From NCBI RefSeq assembly GCF_965233615.1, contig NZ_OZ247495.1: a stretch of DNA of 64,000 nt. One strand, given 5' to 3'. The notes under the pieces were generated by a model. It was not told the DNA's origin and searched no databases. It worked only from the letters and a program-made list of their open reading frames with translations. Position numbers and translations under genes: made by a program. Shown in pieces: positions 15,595 through 24,921 of this stretch. Position 1 is the first letter of the stretch. Every line of letters begins with the position of its first letter. Source of the stretch: Pelagibius sp028280305. Its GTDB lineage: Bacteria > Pseudomonadota > Alphaproteobacteria > Kiloniellales > Kiloniellaceae.

Positions 15595-18365
15595 CCGCAG
15601 GGGCGATCGCCGCGGGCGCAGGGCCGGCGCCGGCAGTGCGGTTGGAAAGCCTCACGCATGTCTATGGAGATACCCTGGCTCTCGATGATGTCACACTCGA
15701 CCTGCCGGCGGGCCGGACGGTGGGTTTCATCGGCCCGGACGGCGTCGGGAAGTCCACCCTGCTGGCGCTGGTGGCCGGGGCGCGAAAAATACAAGGCGGC
15801 AGGGTAACGGCCCTGGACGGCGACATGGCCGACCCGCGGCATCGGCGCCGCGTTTGCCCGCGGATTGCCTATATGCCTCAGGGATTGGGCAAGAATCTCT
15901 ACATGGATCTGACGGTGTTCGAGAACCTGGAGTTCTTCGGGCGCCTGTTCGGACAAGACAGGAAAGAACGCCATGATCGCATTGCAGACCTGCTGAAAAG
16001 CACCGGTCTCGACCCTTTCCCCGACAGGCCGGCGGGCAAACTGTCCGGCGGCATGAAACAGAAGCTCGGCCTTTGCTGCGCTCTGATCCACGACCCGGAT
16101 CTCCTGATCCTCGATGAACCGACCACCGGCGTCGATCCGCTGTCGCGCCGCCAGTTCTGGGACCTGATAGACCGCATTCGGCTGGAGAGGCCCGGCATGG
16201 GCGTGCTTGTCGCCACTGCCTACATGGACGAAGCCGAGCGCTTCGACTTCCTGGTCGCCATGAACGACGGCGCAGTCCTTGCAACCGGCAGCCCGGCGCA
16301 GATCAAGGACGAGGTGGGCGCAGAAACGCTCGAAGAGGCCTTCATCGCCCTCCTGCCGGAGGACGAGCGGCGCGGACATCGGAACCTGACGATCCAGTTG
16401 CGCCAGCAGCACGACGGGCCGCCCGCCATCGTTGCCAAAAAACTGACGCGCCGCTTCGGCGACTTCACCGCCGTCGACCAGGTCAGCTTCGAGATCGAAC
16501 GGGGAGAGATCTTCGGCTTCCTCGGCTCCAACGGCTGCGGCAAAACCACGACCATGAAAGTCCTGACCGGGTTGCTGCCGGCGTCCGAAGGTGGGGCCTG
16601 GTTGTTCGGTGAGGAAACCAAAGCCCATGACCTGGAAACCCGCAAGCGGGTCGGCTACATGTCCCAGGCATTCTCGCTCTATGCCGAACTCACGGTACGC
16701 CAGAACCTCGATCTGCACGCCAGGCTGTTCCACCTGCCGCGCCAGCGCATCGCAGGGCGGATTGAGGAACTGATAGAACGTTTCGGACTCACCAGCTATG
16801 CCGAGGTGCTGGCGGCAACACTGCCTCTGGGGGTTCGCCAGCGCCTGTCCCTTGCCGTCGCCACGATTCACGAACCGGAGATGCTCATCCTGGATGAACC
16901 GACCTCCGGCGTCGATCCGATCGCCCGGGACAGCTTTTGGGAACTCCTGATTGACCTTTCCCGCAATCAGGGCGTCACGATTTTCATCTCCACCCATTTC
17001 ATGAACGAAGCAACGCGCTGCGACAGGATCTCTCTGATGCACGCGGGACAGGTTCTGGCCAGCGGCACACCGGCGGCGCTGGTCGAGCAGCGCGGTGCCG
17101 ACACGCTGGAAGAAGCCTTTATCGACTACCTCCAAGAAGCCACCGGGCAAAGCGATACCGGGGACAGCCCTGTGGTTGCGCAACCACCCAAAATCTCGTC
17201 ATCCAAAACCGAGGCTACACGGACAAGCTCCGCGCTGGGTTTCAGCCCACGCCGCCTTTTCGCCTACAGCCTGCGGGAGTCCATGGAACTCCTGCGCGAT
17301 CCGATCCGGCTGGCGGTTGCGCTGGTCGGGACCGCCTTTCTGATGCTCGTCTTTGGTTATGGAATCAGCTTCGATGTCGAAGATCTGACTTACGCCGTGC
17401 TTGATCGCGACCAGACGCCCGAGAGCCGCAGCTACCTCGAAGGACTTGCCGGTTCCCGGTACTTCCTGGAGCGCCCGGCCCTGTCAACCCACCGCGAGAT
17501 GGACCAGCGTCTCAAAAGCGGCGACATCACACTGGCGGTCGAGATACCGCCCGGCTTCGGCAAAGACCTGCTTCAAGGCCGGACCCCGGAAGTCGCCGCC
17601 TGGATCGACGGCTCCATGCCCTTCGCGGCGGAGACGACACTGGGGTACCTGGAAGGCCTGCACCGACACTATCTGACAGAGCTTTCGCGGCGCAGCACCG
17701 GCAGCGATCCGGTTTTTTTGCCGGCGGAGATCGAATCCCGCTACCGCTACAACCAGGACTTCAAGAGCATCTTCGCCATGGTCCCCACGGTGATCGCCCT
17801 GATGCTGGTCTTTATTCCGGCGATCCTGATGGCCCTGGGCGTGGTGCGGGAGAAGGAGCTTGGATCGATCACCAACCTCTATGTGACTCCGGTGACCCGG
17901 CTTGAGTTCCTGTTCGGCAAGCAACTGCCTTACATTGTCCTGGGAATGGCCAACTTCCTGCTGATGTGCGCGCTTGCGGTCTTCCTGTTCGGCGTCCCGG
18001 TGAACGGCAGTTTCCTGGCGCTCAGCGTCGGCGCCCTCCTCTATGTGACGGCGACCACCGGCTTCGGCCTGCTCATCTCCTCCTTCACCAAGACCCAGAT
18101 CGCCGCTTTGTTCGCGACAGCCATCGCAACCACGGTCCCCGCGGTCATGTTTTCCGGCATGATGCAGCCGGTGGCCTCGCTCGACGGCAACGCCGCCCTT
18201 ATAGGGCAAGGTTTTCCGACCGGTTATTTCATGACCATCAGCGTCGGAGCCTTCACCAAGGCGCTCGGCTTTGCCGATCTTTATCGAGACTTCCTGGCGT
18301 TGGCCGCGTTCATCCCCATCCTGACGGTCCTCAGCATGCTGTTGCTGAACAAGCAGGAGCGCTGA
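15591..18365 (+). CDS. rbbA: RbbA-like fused double-ATPase/ABC-2 permease
   Basis: A 924-residue fusion. The first ABC domain has Walker A GPDGVGKST, signature LSGGMKQ and Walker B LLILDEPTTGVDPL. The second has GSNGCGKTT, a degenerate signature LPLGVRQRLSLA and MLILDEPTSGVDP. A C-terminal ABC-2 permease part has six hydrophobic segments and a large periplasmic loop. This architecture and length match RbbA, described in E. coli as a ribosome-associated ATPase and also resembling drug exporters. The ATG overlaps the adaptor stop (ATGA), which shows coupling. Whether it acts on ribosomes or exports a compound cannot be decided from sequence. Confidence 0.85.
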   Translation: MTAGAIAAGAGPAPAVRLESLTHVYGDTLALDDVTLDLPAGRTVGFIGPDGVGKSTLLALVAGARKIQGGRVTALDGDMADPRHRRRVCPRIAYMPQGLGKNLYMDLTVFENLEFFGRLFGQDRKERHDRIADLLKSTGLDPFPDRPAGKLSGGMKQKLGLCCALIHDPDLLILDEPTTGVDPLSRRQFWDLIDRIRLERPGMGVLVATAYMDEAERFDFLVAMNDGAVLATGSPAQIKDEVGAETLEEAFIALLPEDERRGHRNLTIQLRQQHDGPPAIVAKKLTRRFGDFTAVDQVSFEIERGEIFGFLGSNGCGKTTTMKVLTGLLPASEGGAWLFGEETKAHDLETRKRVGYMSQAFSLYAELTVRQNLDLHARLFHLPRQRIAGRIEELIERFGLTSYAEVLAATLPLGVRQRLSLAVATIHEPEMLILDEPTSGVDPIARDSFWELLIDLSRNQGVTIFISTHFMNEATRCDRISLMHAGQVLASGTPAALVEQRGADTLEEAFIDYLQEATGQSDTGDSPVVAQPPKISSSKTEATRTSSALGFSPRRLFAYSLRESMELLRDPIRLAVALVGTAFLMLVFGYGISFDVEDLTYAVLDRDQTPESRSYLEGLAGSRYFLERPALSTHREMDQRLKSGDITLAVEIPPGFGKDLLQGRTPEVAAWIDGSMPFAAETTLGYLEGLHRHYLTELSRRSTGSDPVFLPAEIESRYRYNQDFKSIFAMVPTVIALMLVFIPAILMALGVVREKELGSITNLYVTPVTRLEFLFGKQLPYIVLGMANFLLMCALAVFLFGVPVNGSFLALSVGALLYVTATTGFGLLISSFTKTQIAALFATAIATTVPAVMFSGMMQPVASLDGNAALIGQGFPTGYFMTISVGAFTKALGFADLYRDFLALAAFIPILTVLSMLLLNKQER

Positions 18366-18367
18366 TC

Positions 18368-19489
18368 ATGCGGCGTCTTGAGAACATCTACCGCCTGGGC
18401 GTCAAGGAACTGTTCAGCCTGCGGCGCGATACAGTTCTGCTCGCGCTCATCGTCTGGGCCTTCTCCTTCGCCATCTACACTGCCGCTACCGGGATGTCGC
18501 ATGAGCTGAAAAACGGCTCCATTGCCATCGTCGACGAGGACCGCTCTCAACTCTCGGCGCGCATTCGAGAGGCCTTCCTGCCGCCCTACTTCAAGGAACC
18601 GACGTTGATTTCCTTCAGGGAGATCGACCCCGGCATGGATTCCGGGCGTTACACTTTCGCACTGGTCATCCCTCATGGCTTCCAGGCCGATGTCCTGGCG
18701 GATCGCCGCCCAGCGCTGCAAGTCAACATTGATGCCACCGCCATGATGCAGGCGGGCATCGGCGACGGCTACATCGCCAACATCCTGACGCAGGAAATCA
18801 ACACCTTCCTGGGAGCGCCCGCTACGGCTCATCCTGTTGAACTGAAGGCGCGCTATGCCTTCAACCCCAACATCACGAGCGCCTGGTTCACCAGTGTGAC
18901 GGAGATCATCAACAACGTCACCATGCTGGCCATTGTTCTGACCGGCGCCGCTTTGATCCGGGAGCGTGAGCACGGCACCATCGAACACCTGCTGGTCATG
19001 CCATTGACTCCGATCGAAATCATGGTGGCGAAGGTCTGGGCAAACGGCCTGGTCATCCTCGGCGCCGCCGGGCTGTCGCTGTGGCTTATGGTCGAGATGC
19101 TGCTGCAGGTGCCGATCGCCGGTTCAAAAGCGCTGTTCCTCACGGGAACCGCGCTCTATCTGTTCTTTGCAACAGCGCTGGGTATCTTCCTTGCCACCAT
19201 AGCCCGCTCAATGCCTCAGTTCGGTCTTCTTTTCATGATGGTCTTCCTGCCGATGAACCTGCTGTCGGGCGGAGAGACGCCAGTCGAAAGCCAGCCGGAG
19301 TTGTTGCAGGCCATAATGCAGGCTGTGCCTTCGACCCACTTCGTCAGCTTCGCGCAAGCCATTCTCTACCGTGGCGCCGGCATCGACATCGTGTGGCCGC
19401 AGTTTGCACTTGTGACGGTCATCGGCAGCCTTTTCTTCGCTTTCGCTGTGGTCCGCTTCAGAAAGAGTATCGCTGTCATGCGATCCTGA
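18368..19489 (+). CDS. yhhJ: ABC-2 type permease (YhhJ-like)
   Basis: A 373-residue permease with one N-terminal helix, a large periplasmic domain (about 50-185), then five membrane segments. MPLTPIEIMVAKVWANGLV and PMNLLSGGETPVESQPE are typical of the ABC-2 DrrB/YhhJ group. It begins two bases after the RbbA-like stop and would pair with the membrane half of that protein. The long open frame upstream of 18368 is a shadow. No terminator is evident before the convergent hydantoinase gene. Confidence 0.85.
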   Translation: MRRLENIYRLGVKELFSLRRDTVLLALIVWAFSFAIYTAATGMSHELKNGSIAIVDEDRSQLSARIREAFLPPYFKEPTLISFREIDPGMDSGRYTFALVIPHGFQADVLADRRPALQVNIDATAMMQAGIGDGYIANILTQEINTFLGAPATAHPVELKARYAFNPNITSAWFTSVTEIINNVTMLAIVLTGAALIREREHGTIEHLLVMPLTPIEIMVAKVWANGLVILGAAGLSLWLMVEMLLQVPIAGSKALFLTGTALYLFFATALGIFLATIARSMPQFGLLFMMVFLPMNLLSGGETPVESQPELLQAIMQAVPSTHFVSFAQAILYRGAGIDIVWPQFALVTVIGSLFFAFAVVRFRKSIAVMRS

Positions 19490-19528
19490 AGTGCTTGTTT
19501 CTCAGGACTCACAGACACAGAATACAGC

Positions 19529-21004
19529 TTAACGGCCTGCGGGCAGAATTGGGGCGCCGAAGTTACGCGCTGGATCGACTTCCGGCTCGAGACGCCCAAG
19601 AGGAGCGGCAAAGCGCGACAGCTCGCGCGGCAGGAATTTGCCCGAGCCCGGCGCCACCTGCAGGCTGTTGTCTTCGACAACGATGCGGCCGCGGTTGATC
19701 ACCATCACCGGCCAGCCGGTAAGGGTCATGCCTTCATAAGGCGTATAGCCGGCCCGGTCGTGCAGATCGTCGTACCGGACCGTGCGCTCCAGATCCGGAT
19801 CCCAAAGAACAAGATCCGCGTCGGCCCCAACCGCAATCGTGCCCTTACGCGGAAACAGGCCGTAGAGCCGGGCCACATTGGTCGCGGTAAGCTCGACGAA
19901 CTTGTGGATATCGATCCGCCCCTTGCGCACACCCTCCGAAAACAGCAAAGGCAGGCGCAACTCGATCCCCGGCACGCCATTGGCGATCTTGGTAAAGGGC
20001 GGATTCGGCCCGGCACTCAGCTTGCCGGTCTCATCGAAGCGGTAGGGGGCGTGATCGGAGGAAAACACTTGAAAGGTGCCGTTCTGCAGGCCGCGCCAGA
20101 CCGCCTCCTGGGCATCGGCATCGCGCGGCGGCGGACTGCAACAGAACTTCGCGCCTTCCATCCCTTGCTTGTCGAGGTCTTCCGCCGTCAAAAACAGGTA
20201 TTGCGGACAGGTTTCCCCATAGACCTTCAGGCCATTGTCCTGGGCGCGGCGGATCTCCGAGGTCGCTTCCTCGCTGGAGACATGCACGATCAGGATCGGC
20301 GTGTCGACCAGTTGCGACAGCGTAATCGCGCGGTGTGTCGCCTCGCTTTCGCCCAGCCGGCTGTGACTGACCGCATGATACTTGGGCGCTGTGTTGCTGC
20401 CGTCGACCAGTTTCTCGGTCAGCCAGCGGATCATCTCGTGGTTTTCTGCATGGATCATCACCAGCGCGCCTTCGCGTCTGGCCGTGGAGAGCACGTCCAG
20501 CATCTGGCGGTCGTCGAGACGCAGCGCATCATAGGTCATGTAGACCTTGAACGATGTGAAGCCGGCCTTGATCAGCGCCGGCAGTTCCTGGCCCAGCACT
20601 TCCGGCGTCGGGTCGGACACAATCAGATGATATCCGTAGTCGATCACCGATTTGGGGCCGGCACAGGCGTGATAGTCTTCCACCGTCTGGCGCAGCGAGT
20701 CTCCGCGGTGCTGGGCGGCAAAGGGAATAACCGTGGTGTTGCCGCCGAAGGCTGCCGAGATGGTCGCACTTTCGAAGTCGTCAGAAGTCATCAGCCCGGT
20801 GGACGACACCTGTTCGATGTGACAGTGCCCTTCGATACCGCCAGGCAGAATCAGCTTTCCGGAAGCATCGATGTCACGGGCAGCCGGACCAAGTTCTTTG
20901 TCAAGTGCGACGACCTCACCATCCTTGACGCCGATGTCGCAGCTCATTGCCGATGACGCCGTGATCACAGTGCCGCCACGGATGGCCAGATCGTAGTCAC
21001 TCAT
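19529..21004 (-). CDS. Dihydropyrimidinase / D-hydantoinase family cyclic amidohydrolase
   Basis: A 491-residue amidohydrolase that should hydrolyse the ring amide of dihydropyrimidines, hydantoins or similar cyclic ureides. The binuclear metal site is complete: H60 and H62 in GHCHIE, carboxylated lysine K153 in SFKVYMTYD, H185 in HAEN, H241 in HVSS, and D317 in SSDHAPY. The start at 21004 begins MSDYDLAIRGGTV, as in relatives; an upstream ATG would add 24 odd residues. It is the last gene of a minus-strand operon with a DapA-type lyase, an amidohydrolase and an oligopeptide-type importer. No N-carbamoyl amino acid hydrolase accompanies it here, which leaves the true substrate open. Confidence 0.88.
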   Translation of the reverse strand: MSDYDLAIRGGTVITASSAMSCDIGVKDGEVVALDKELGPAARDIDASGKLILPGGIEGHCHIEQVSSTGLMTSDDFESATISAAFGGNTTVIPFAAQHRGDSLRQTVEDYHACAGPKSVIDYGYHLIVSDPTPEVLGQELPALIKAGFTSFKVYMTYDALRLDDRQMLDVLSTARREGALVMIHAENHEMIRWLTEKLVDGSNTAPKYHAVSHSRLGESEATHRAITLSQLVDTPILIVHVSSEEATSEIRRAQDNGLKVYGETCPQYLFLTAEDLDKQGMEGAKFCCSPPPRDADAQEAVWRGLQNGTFQVFSSDHAPYRFDETGKLSAGPNPPFTKIANGVPGIELRLPLLFSEGVRKGRIDIHKFVELTATNVARLYGLFPRKGTIAVGADADLVLWDPDLERTVRYDDLHDRAGYTPYEGMTLTGWPVMVINRGRIVVEDNSLQVAPGSGKFLPRELSRFAAPLGRLEPEVDPARNFGAPILPAGR

Positions 21005-21110
21005 CCTGCTTGTCTCCGTTTGATAGTCACCAACTGGCGGCGCGCTGTTGTTCTTCTCTGCGCCTCTTTGAACCAAACCTCTGTGTTGCTGTCATCGCCT
21101 CGCAGCGCTG

Positions 21111-22040
21111 TCATCCCAGCGCCGCCAAGCGGGCTGTCTGGCGGTCGATCAAGGCCTCGAGCTCTGCAATATCCGCAGCGCTGAGGTTGGGCCCGGGCCG
21201 GCGAAGTTTCGCTTCCGCGATGATACCACGTTTGGCCAGCGTGTACTTGCGCAAGGCAAGGCCCAGTCCCGGCTGCTGCTCATAACGGGCGAGCGGCAGG
21301 TAGGCATCGAAGACGTCCCGGGCGCGCTTCGTCTCTCCCTCAGCATGCAGACGGCAGACATCGATCATCATCTCCGGATAGGCGAAACCGGTCATGGCGC
21401 CATCGGCTCCGCGCAGCATCTCTTCCGGCAGGAAAAGACCGCCATTGCCGCAAAGGATAGAGATGCGCCGTGCCCCGGCCGCAGAGGCATCGCGCAGCGC
21501 GGCGATCTTGCTAAGCCCCGGCCAGTCCTCGTGTTTGAGGCAGACACAGCTCGGCAGTTCCTCGACGATCTTCAGGATCACCGAAACCGGTATGATCACG
21601 TTGGTGACCAGCGGAAAGTCCTGAAGCACGAAGGGTGTGGACTCGCCGATCGTTTCCACGACCTGACGGTAATACCCCAGGATCTGTTCGTCGGAGCGCA
21701 GCGCCGCTGCCGGCGCGACCATCACACCCGAGGCGCCGTCCCCCATAACTCTGTCGCTAAGGGCGCCCATCTGGGCAAAACCGGGGGCGGAAACGCCGAC
21801 AATCACAGGAACCCGGCCCTTCACCCGGGCCAGCACGCGCCGGACAAAGGTGAAGGATTCCTCAAGGGTGAGCTTCGGCGCCTCACCCATCATGCCGAGA
21901 ATGGTCAGCCCGTTGGCCCCGCGCTCCAGAAAGAAATCGACCATGCGGTCCGTGCTCTCCAGATCCACCGCCCCTTCGCTTGTGAAGGGCGTTGGCGCGA
22001 TGACATAGACGCCCCGGGCGGACTCCGTAAACTCCATCAT
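21111..22040 (-). CDS. DapA/NanA-family lyase or synthase, atypical active site
   Basis: A 309-residue TIM-barrel protein of the dihydrodipicolinate synthase / N-acetylneuraminate lyase superfamily. The Schiff-base lysine is K169 in CVCLKHEDW. The usual YNxP motif carrying the catalytic tyrosine is QDFP here (140-143), and the usual GTTGE loop is GMMGE, so DapA activity is unlikely. It probably forms or splits a carbon-carbon bond, or dehydrates a 2-keto acid, in the pathway of its neighbours, the hydantoinase and the amidohydrolase. The start may be either of two adjacent ATGs (22040 or 22037). Confidence 0.82.
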   Translation of the reverse strand: MMEFTESARGVYVIAPTPFTSEGAVDLESTDRMVDFFLERGANGLTILGMMGEAPKLTLEESFTFVRRVLARVKGRVPVIVGVSAPGFAQMGALSDRVMGDGASGVMVAPAAALRSDEQILGYYRQVVETIGESTPFVLQDFPLVTNVIIPVSVILKIVEELPSCVCLKHEDWPGLSKIAALRDASAAGARRISILCGNGGLFLPEEMLRGADGAMTGFAYPEMMIDVCRLHAEGETKRARDVFDAYLPLARYEQQPGLGLALRKYTLAKRGIIAEAKLRRPGPNLSAADIAELEALIDRQTARLAALG

Positions 22041-22055
22041 TCGATCTTTCCCTGT

Positions 22056-23495
22056 TTAACGTCGGTGCGGCTGGCCGAAAAAGTCGTCGGGCATGGCGAG
22101 CAAGCCGGCCGAACCCGTCCGCGCGATCATGCGCTCGCATTCAATCTGTGCCGCTTCCAGCACAGCGGTTTCATCGACCTTAACCGCACGCCGCTCTTCC
22201 AAAACCACCTCACCGTTGACGATGACGCTGTGTACGTCATTGCCGTTGGCAAAGCAGACGGCGCGATAGGCCGGCATGTTGAGTGGATAGAGGTGCGGGC
22301 GGGCCAGATCGAGCAGCAGAAGGTCCGCCTTCTTCCCCGGTTCCAGCGAGCCGATTTCATTTTCCATGCCCAAGGCGCGGGCGCCATCGATGGTGGCCAT
22401 CGCCAGCACCTGGCCCGGCGGCAGGATGTCGGGATCGCGGAAATGGGTGCGGTGGTAGTGCATGCACTGCTGCATATGACGGAACATATCCCCCGAACGG
22501 TCGGGCGCCGTGGCGTCGGAGCCCAGCGCGACCGTCACACCTGCGTCCATCAATTCCGTTACCGGACAGCGGCCCATGACCGAGGCGATGGCGCTGGGGT
22601 TATGGGCGATCTTGGTGTCGGTCTCGGCACAAAGCGCGATCTCCGCCTCGCTGAGATCGATGGCATGGCTCAACAGGGCATCCGGGCCGAGAATTCCCAT
22701 GGCCTGCGCCCGCTCCACCGAGCCGCGCCAATGGCCGTCCTGAGTGAAGATCGTCCCAGTGTCGCGGGACAGACGGCGGACACGCCGGGTCTGCTCCATC
22801 GCCTCTTCCATCAGCGTCGGGCCGAGTTCGCCGACATGTTCGTTGCGCAGCACCGGGGTCAAAAGAGCAACGGAAATGCGCCGGTCATGGCTGTCGTGCC
22901 AGTCCGCAACCACCTGTGCCATCGTGGCGAACTGGGTTTCGAAATCCACCGGCTTGTCTTTCCGTTGGTCGCCCTTCCAGTCGGCGTAGGTCCTGGGGTG
23001 CGGCGGGCGCGTGGACCCGATCGCCAGAACGTCACGGGTGCCTACGGCGAGCACGCCCTCGCAGTGCGCAGCCGCATGGGCCGGATCGTCGGAGCGCATG
23101 ACCGTGTCGCCGCCGCCCAACAGCGATACGCCGGTGGTGACGCCGAAGCGCAGACGCTCCAGCGCGGCCAGTTCGGCCTCGGCGCGCCAGAAGGCGGGCG
23201 TCGAGCCGGTGGTGTAGACCTCTCCGCAGAGCGCTTCCCAGGCACCGGGCTGCGCCGCGCCCATGGACTTGATGAGTCCGTGGCCGGCATGGGCGTGGAC
23301 GTCGATCAGCCCGGGCAGCACCAGTTTGCGCGCGGCATCGATGGTGCGCGGCGCTTGATGCGCGGCCAGAACCTCGGCGGTTGAACCCACGGCAACGATA
23401 CGGTCGCCGGCGATCGCCACCGCTCCGTCCTCGATGACACGGCGTGCCGGGTCCATAGGGATAACGACGCCGCCCGAAATGATCAGATCAGCCAT
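22056..23495 (-). CDS. Metal-dependent amidohydrolase (AtzA/TrzN/SsnA type)
   Basis: A 479-residue amidohydrolase of the chlorohydrolase/cytosine-deaminase-like branch. A short N-terminal beta-sandwich (MADLIISGGVVIPMD) precedes the metal motif HAHAGH (H67, H69) at the end of strand 1. A later QDGHWRG supplies ligands and GSDATAPDRSGDM holds the catalytic aspartate. A C-terminal strand carries the usual IGSLEPGKKADLLLLD. Relatives remove amino or halogen groups from heterocyclic rings such as guanine or triazines. Its 5' end overlaps the upstream binding-protein gene by 8 bases, so the two are coupled. The substrate is probably a nitrogen heterocycle. Confidence 0.85.
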   Translation of the reverse strand: MADLIISGGVVIPMDPARRVIEDGAVAIAGDRIVAVGSTAEVLAAHQAPRTIDAARKLVLPGLIDVHAHAGHGLIKSMGAAQPGAWEALCGEVYTTGSTPAFWRAEAELAALERLRFGVTTGVSLLGGGDTVMRSDDPAHAAAHCEGVLAVGTRDVLAIGSTRPPHPRTYADWKGDQRKDKPVDFETQFATMAQVVADWHDSHDRRISVALLTPVLRNEHVGELGPTLMEEAMEQTRRVRRLSRDTGTIFTQDGHWRGSVERAQAMGILGPDALLSHAIDLSEAEIALCAETDTKIAHNPSAIASVMGRCPVTELMDAGVTVALGSDATAPDRSGDMFRHMQQCMHYHRTHFRDPDILPPGQVLAMATIDGARALGMENEIGSLEPGKKADLLLLDLARPHLYPLNMPAYRAVCFANGNDVHSVIVNGEVVLEERRAVKVDETAVLEAAQIECERMIARTGSAGLLAMPDDFFGQPHRR

Positions 23496-24921
23496 CGCCA
23501 GCCCCCTCGATACGAGGCAGCCTGCGCACGTCCAACACGCCGTCGCGGCGCATCCGCCAGTCCGGGTGCCGGCCGCGAAGCGCCACCCGTCGCAAATTGT
23601 TATAGACGAACAGCCAGGGCGGGTCCTCGCGGAGCAAACCGTGACACTCGCGAAAGATCTTTTCTCTGGCTGTGTCGCCGGTCGTGACCCGGGCCCTGTC
23701 GATCAGCTTCTCGACCGCCGGATTGGCATAGCCGAGCCACCAGGACCCTTGAACGCGCGAGTCGATCTTTTCGCAGAGGACCCGGAAGGTGCTGAGAGGG
23801 CTGGAATCGAACACACAGAGATCGGCGATCTCGCTGCGCCTGACCCGATGGGCATAAGCCTCCCGGCCTTCATGGATCTTCACGTTCAGGGTCACGCCAA
23901 AAGGCGCGAGCTGCGCCGCAATGGCGGCGGTCAAGGCTTCCGCTTCGTTGGGCAGGCTGGTCGGGCAATCGACATCGAGCGTAAGGCCGCCTTCGACTCC
24001 AGCCTCCCGCAGCAGGGCGCGGGCTTCCTCGGGGCGCGGCGCTGGATGATCCTCAGCTCGATAGCCCACATGAGCCGGACTGAGAAACCCGTAGAGCGGC
24101 GCGCCGGCGCCGCCCAGCACATCGTCGACCAGGGCCGCGCGATCCAAAGCCAGATTGAGCGCGCGGCGTATCCGGCCGTCTCGAAGCGGGCCCGAGGCCG
24201 CGTTGAACAGATAGATGATGGTCGTGGGCGACAGATAGGTCTGCGCCGTCGCCCCTGCCGGGTCGACGCCAGAAGGCAGGGTATTCGCCACCTCGGCCTT
24301 CCCATTCTCCAAGGCAGCGAGCCGATCCTCGGCCGACGTGATCTTGCGCCACTCGATTCCCTCATGAGAGGGCGGACCATCGAAATGATCGGCGTTGGCG
24401 CGCGCCCGGAAAAAGTCCTCGCCGGCACGCTCAAAGATGTAAGGTCCGGTCCCGCAGGGCCGGGCCAGCGGGTTGTCCAGCACCGAGGGGGCAACGATGT
24501 AGCCGTAGACCAGCAGATCGAGCAGATCCGCCATGGGTTCGGCCAGTACGATGCGGACGCTGCTGGGTGTCGGGGCCTCGAAGGCCGCCCCGGTCAGATA
24601 CTGCGAGTAGACGCCCGGCGCGCCGAGCGTCACCCCCATGTCGGGCCGCGCCATGCGGGTCAGGGAGGCGATGACCGCCCCGGCATCCAAGGGCGCGCCG
24701 TCATGAAAACGCACGCCGTCGCGCAGATGAAAAAGCCAGACCCGCCCCTCCGCCGACACCTCCCAGCCGGTCGCCAGGGCCGGCGCGAAACCAGCGGTTT
24801 CATCGCGCCGCACTAATGCGTCATAGAGCGCTTCCAGCACCGTCAGGGTGTCATTCACATCGGTACAGTTGTGGGGATCATCCAGTCGCAGCCTTGCCTG
24901 CAGGATTCTCGTATGGGCCAT
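23488..24921 (-). CDS. Family 5 (peptide/opine) ABC solute-binding protein lacking a signal peptide
   Basis: A 477-residue protein matching the DppA/OppA fold: early LRDGVRFHDGAPLDAGAVIASL, then RARANADHFDG and RRALNLALDR. The N terminus is MAHTRILQARLRLDDPHN, with no hydrophobic core and no lipobox, so as encoded it would stay in the cytoplasm. It overlaps the ATPase gene upstream by one base and the amidohydrolase gene downstream by 8, so truncation by sequence error upstream is unlikely. It may be a cytoplasmic binding or buffering protein, or may have an unrecognised export route. A second, normally secreted binding protein heads the operon. Confidence 0.8.
   Translation of the reverse strand: MAHTRILQARLRLDDPHNCTDVNDTLTVLEALYDALVRRDETAGFAPALATGWEVSAEGRVWLFHLRDGVRFHDGAPLDAGAVIASLTRMARPDMGVTLGAPGVYSQYLTGAAFEAPTPSSVRIVLAEPMADLLDLLVYGYIVAPSVLDNPLARPCGTGPYIFERAGEDFFRARANADHFDGPPSHEGIEWRKITSAEDRLAALENGKAEVANTLPSGVDPAGATAQTYLSPTTIIYLFNAASGPLRDGRIRRALNLALDRAALVDDVLGGAGAPLYGFLSPAHVGYRAEDHPAPRPEEARALLREAGVEGGLTLDVDCPTSLPNEAEALTAAIAAQLAPFGVTLNVKIHEGREAYAHRVRRSEIADLCVFDSSPLSTFRVLCEKIDSRVQGSWWLGYANPAVEKLIDRARVTTGDTAREKIFRECHGLLREDPPWLFVYNNLRRVALRGRHPDWRMRRDGVLDVRRLPRIEGAGDG

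Noticed and set aside
19760..20956. 398-residue plus-strand open frame
   Set aside because: Antisense shadow of the hydantoinase gene, rich in Arg/His/Gln, as GC-rich shadows are.
21345..23384. 679-residue plus-strand open frame
   Set aside because: Antisense across the DapA-family and amidohydrolase genes; it spans two real genes and shows no motif.
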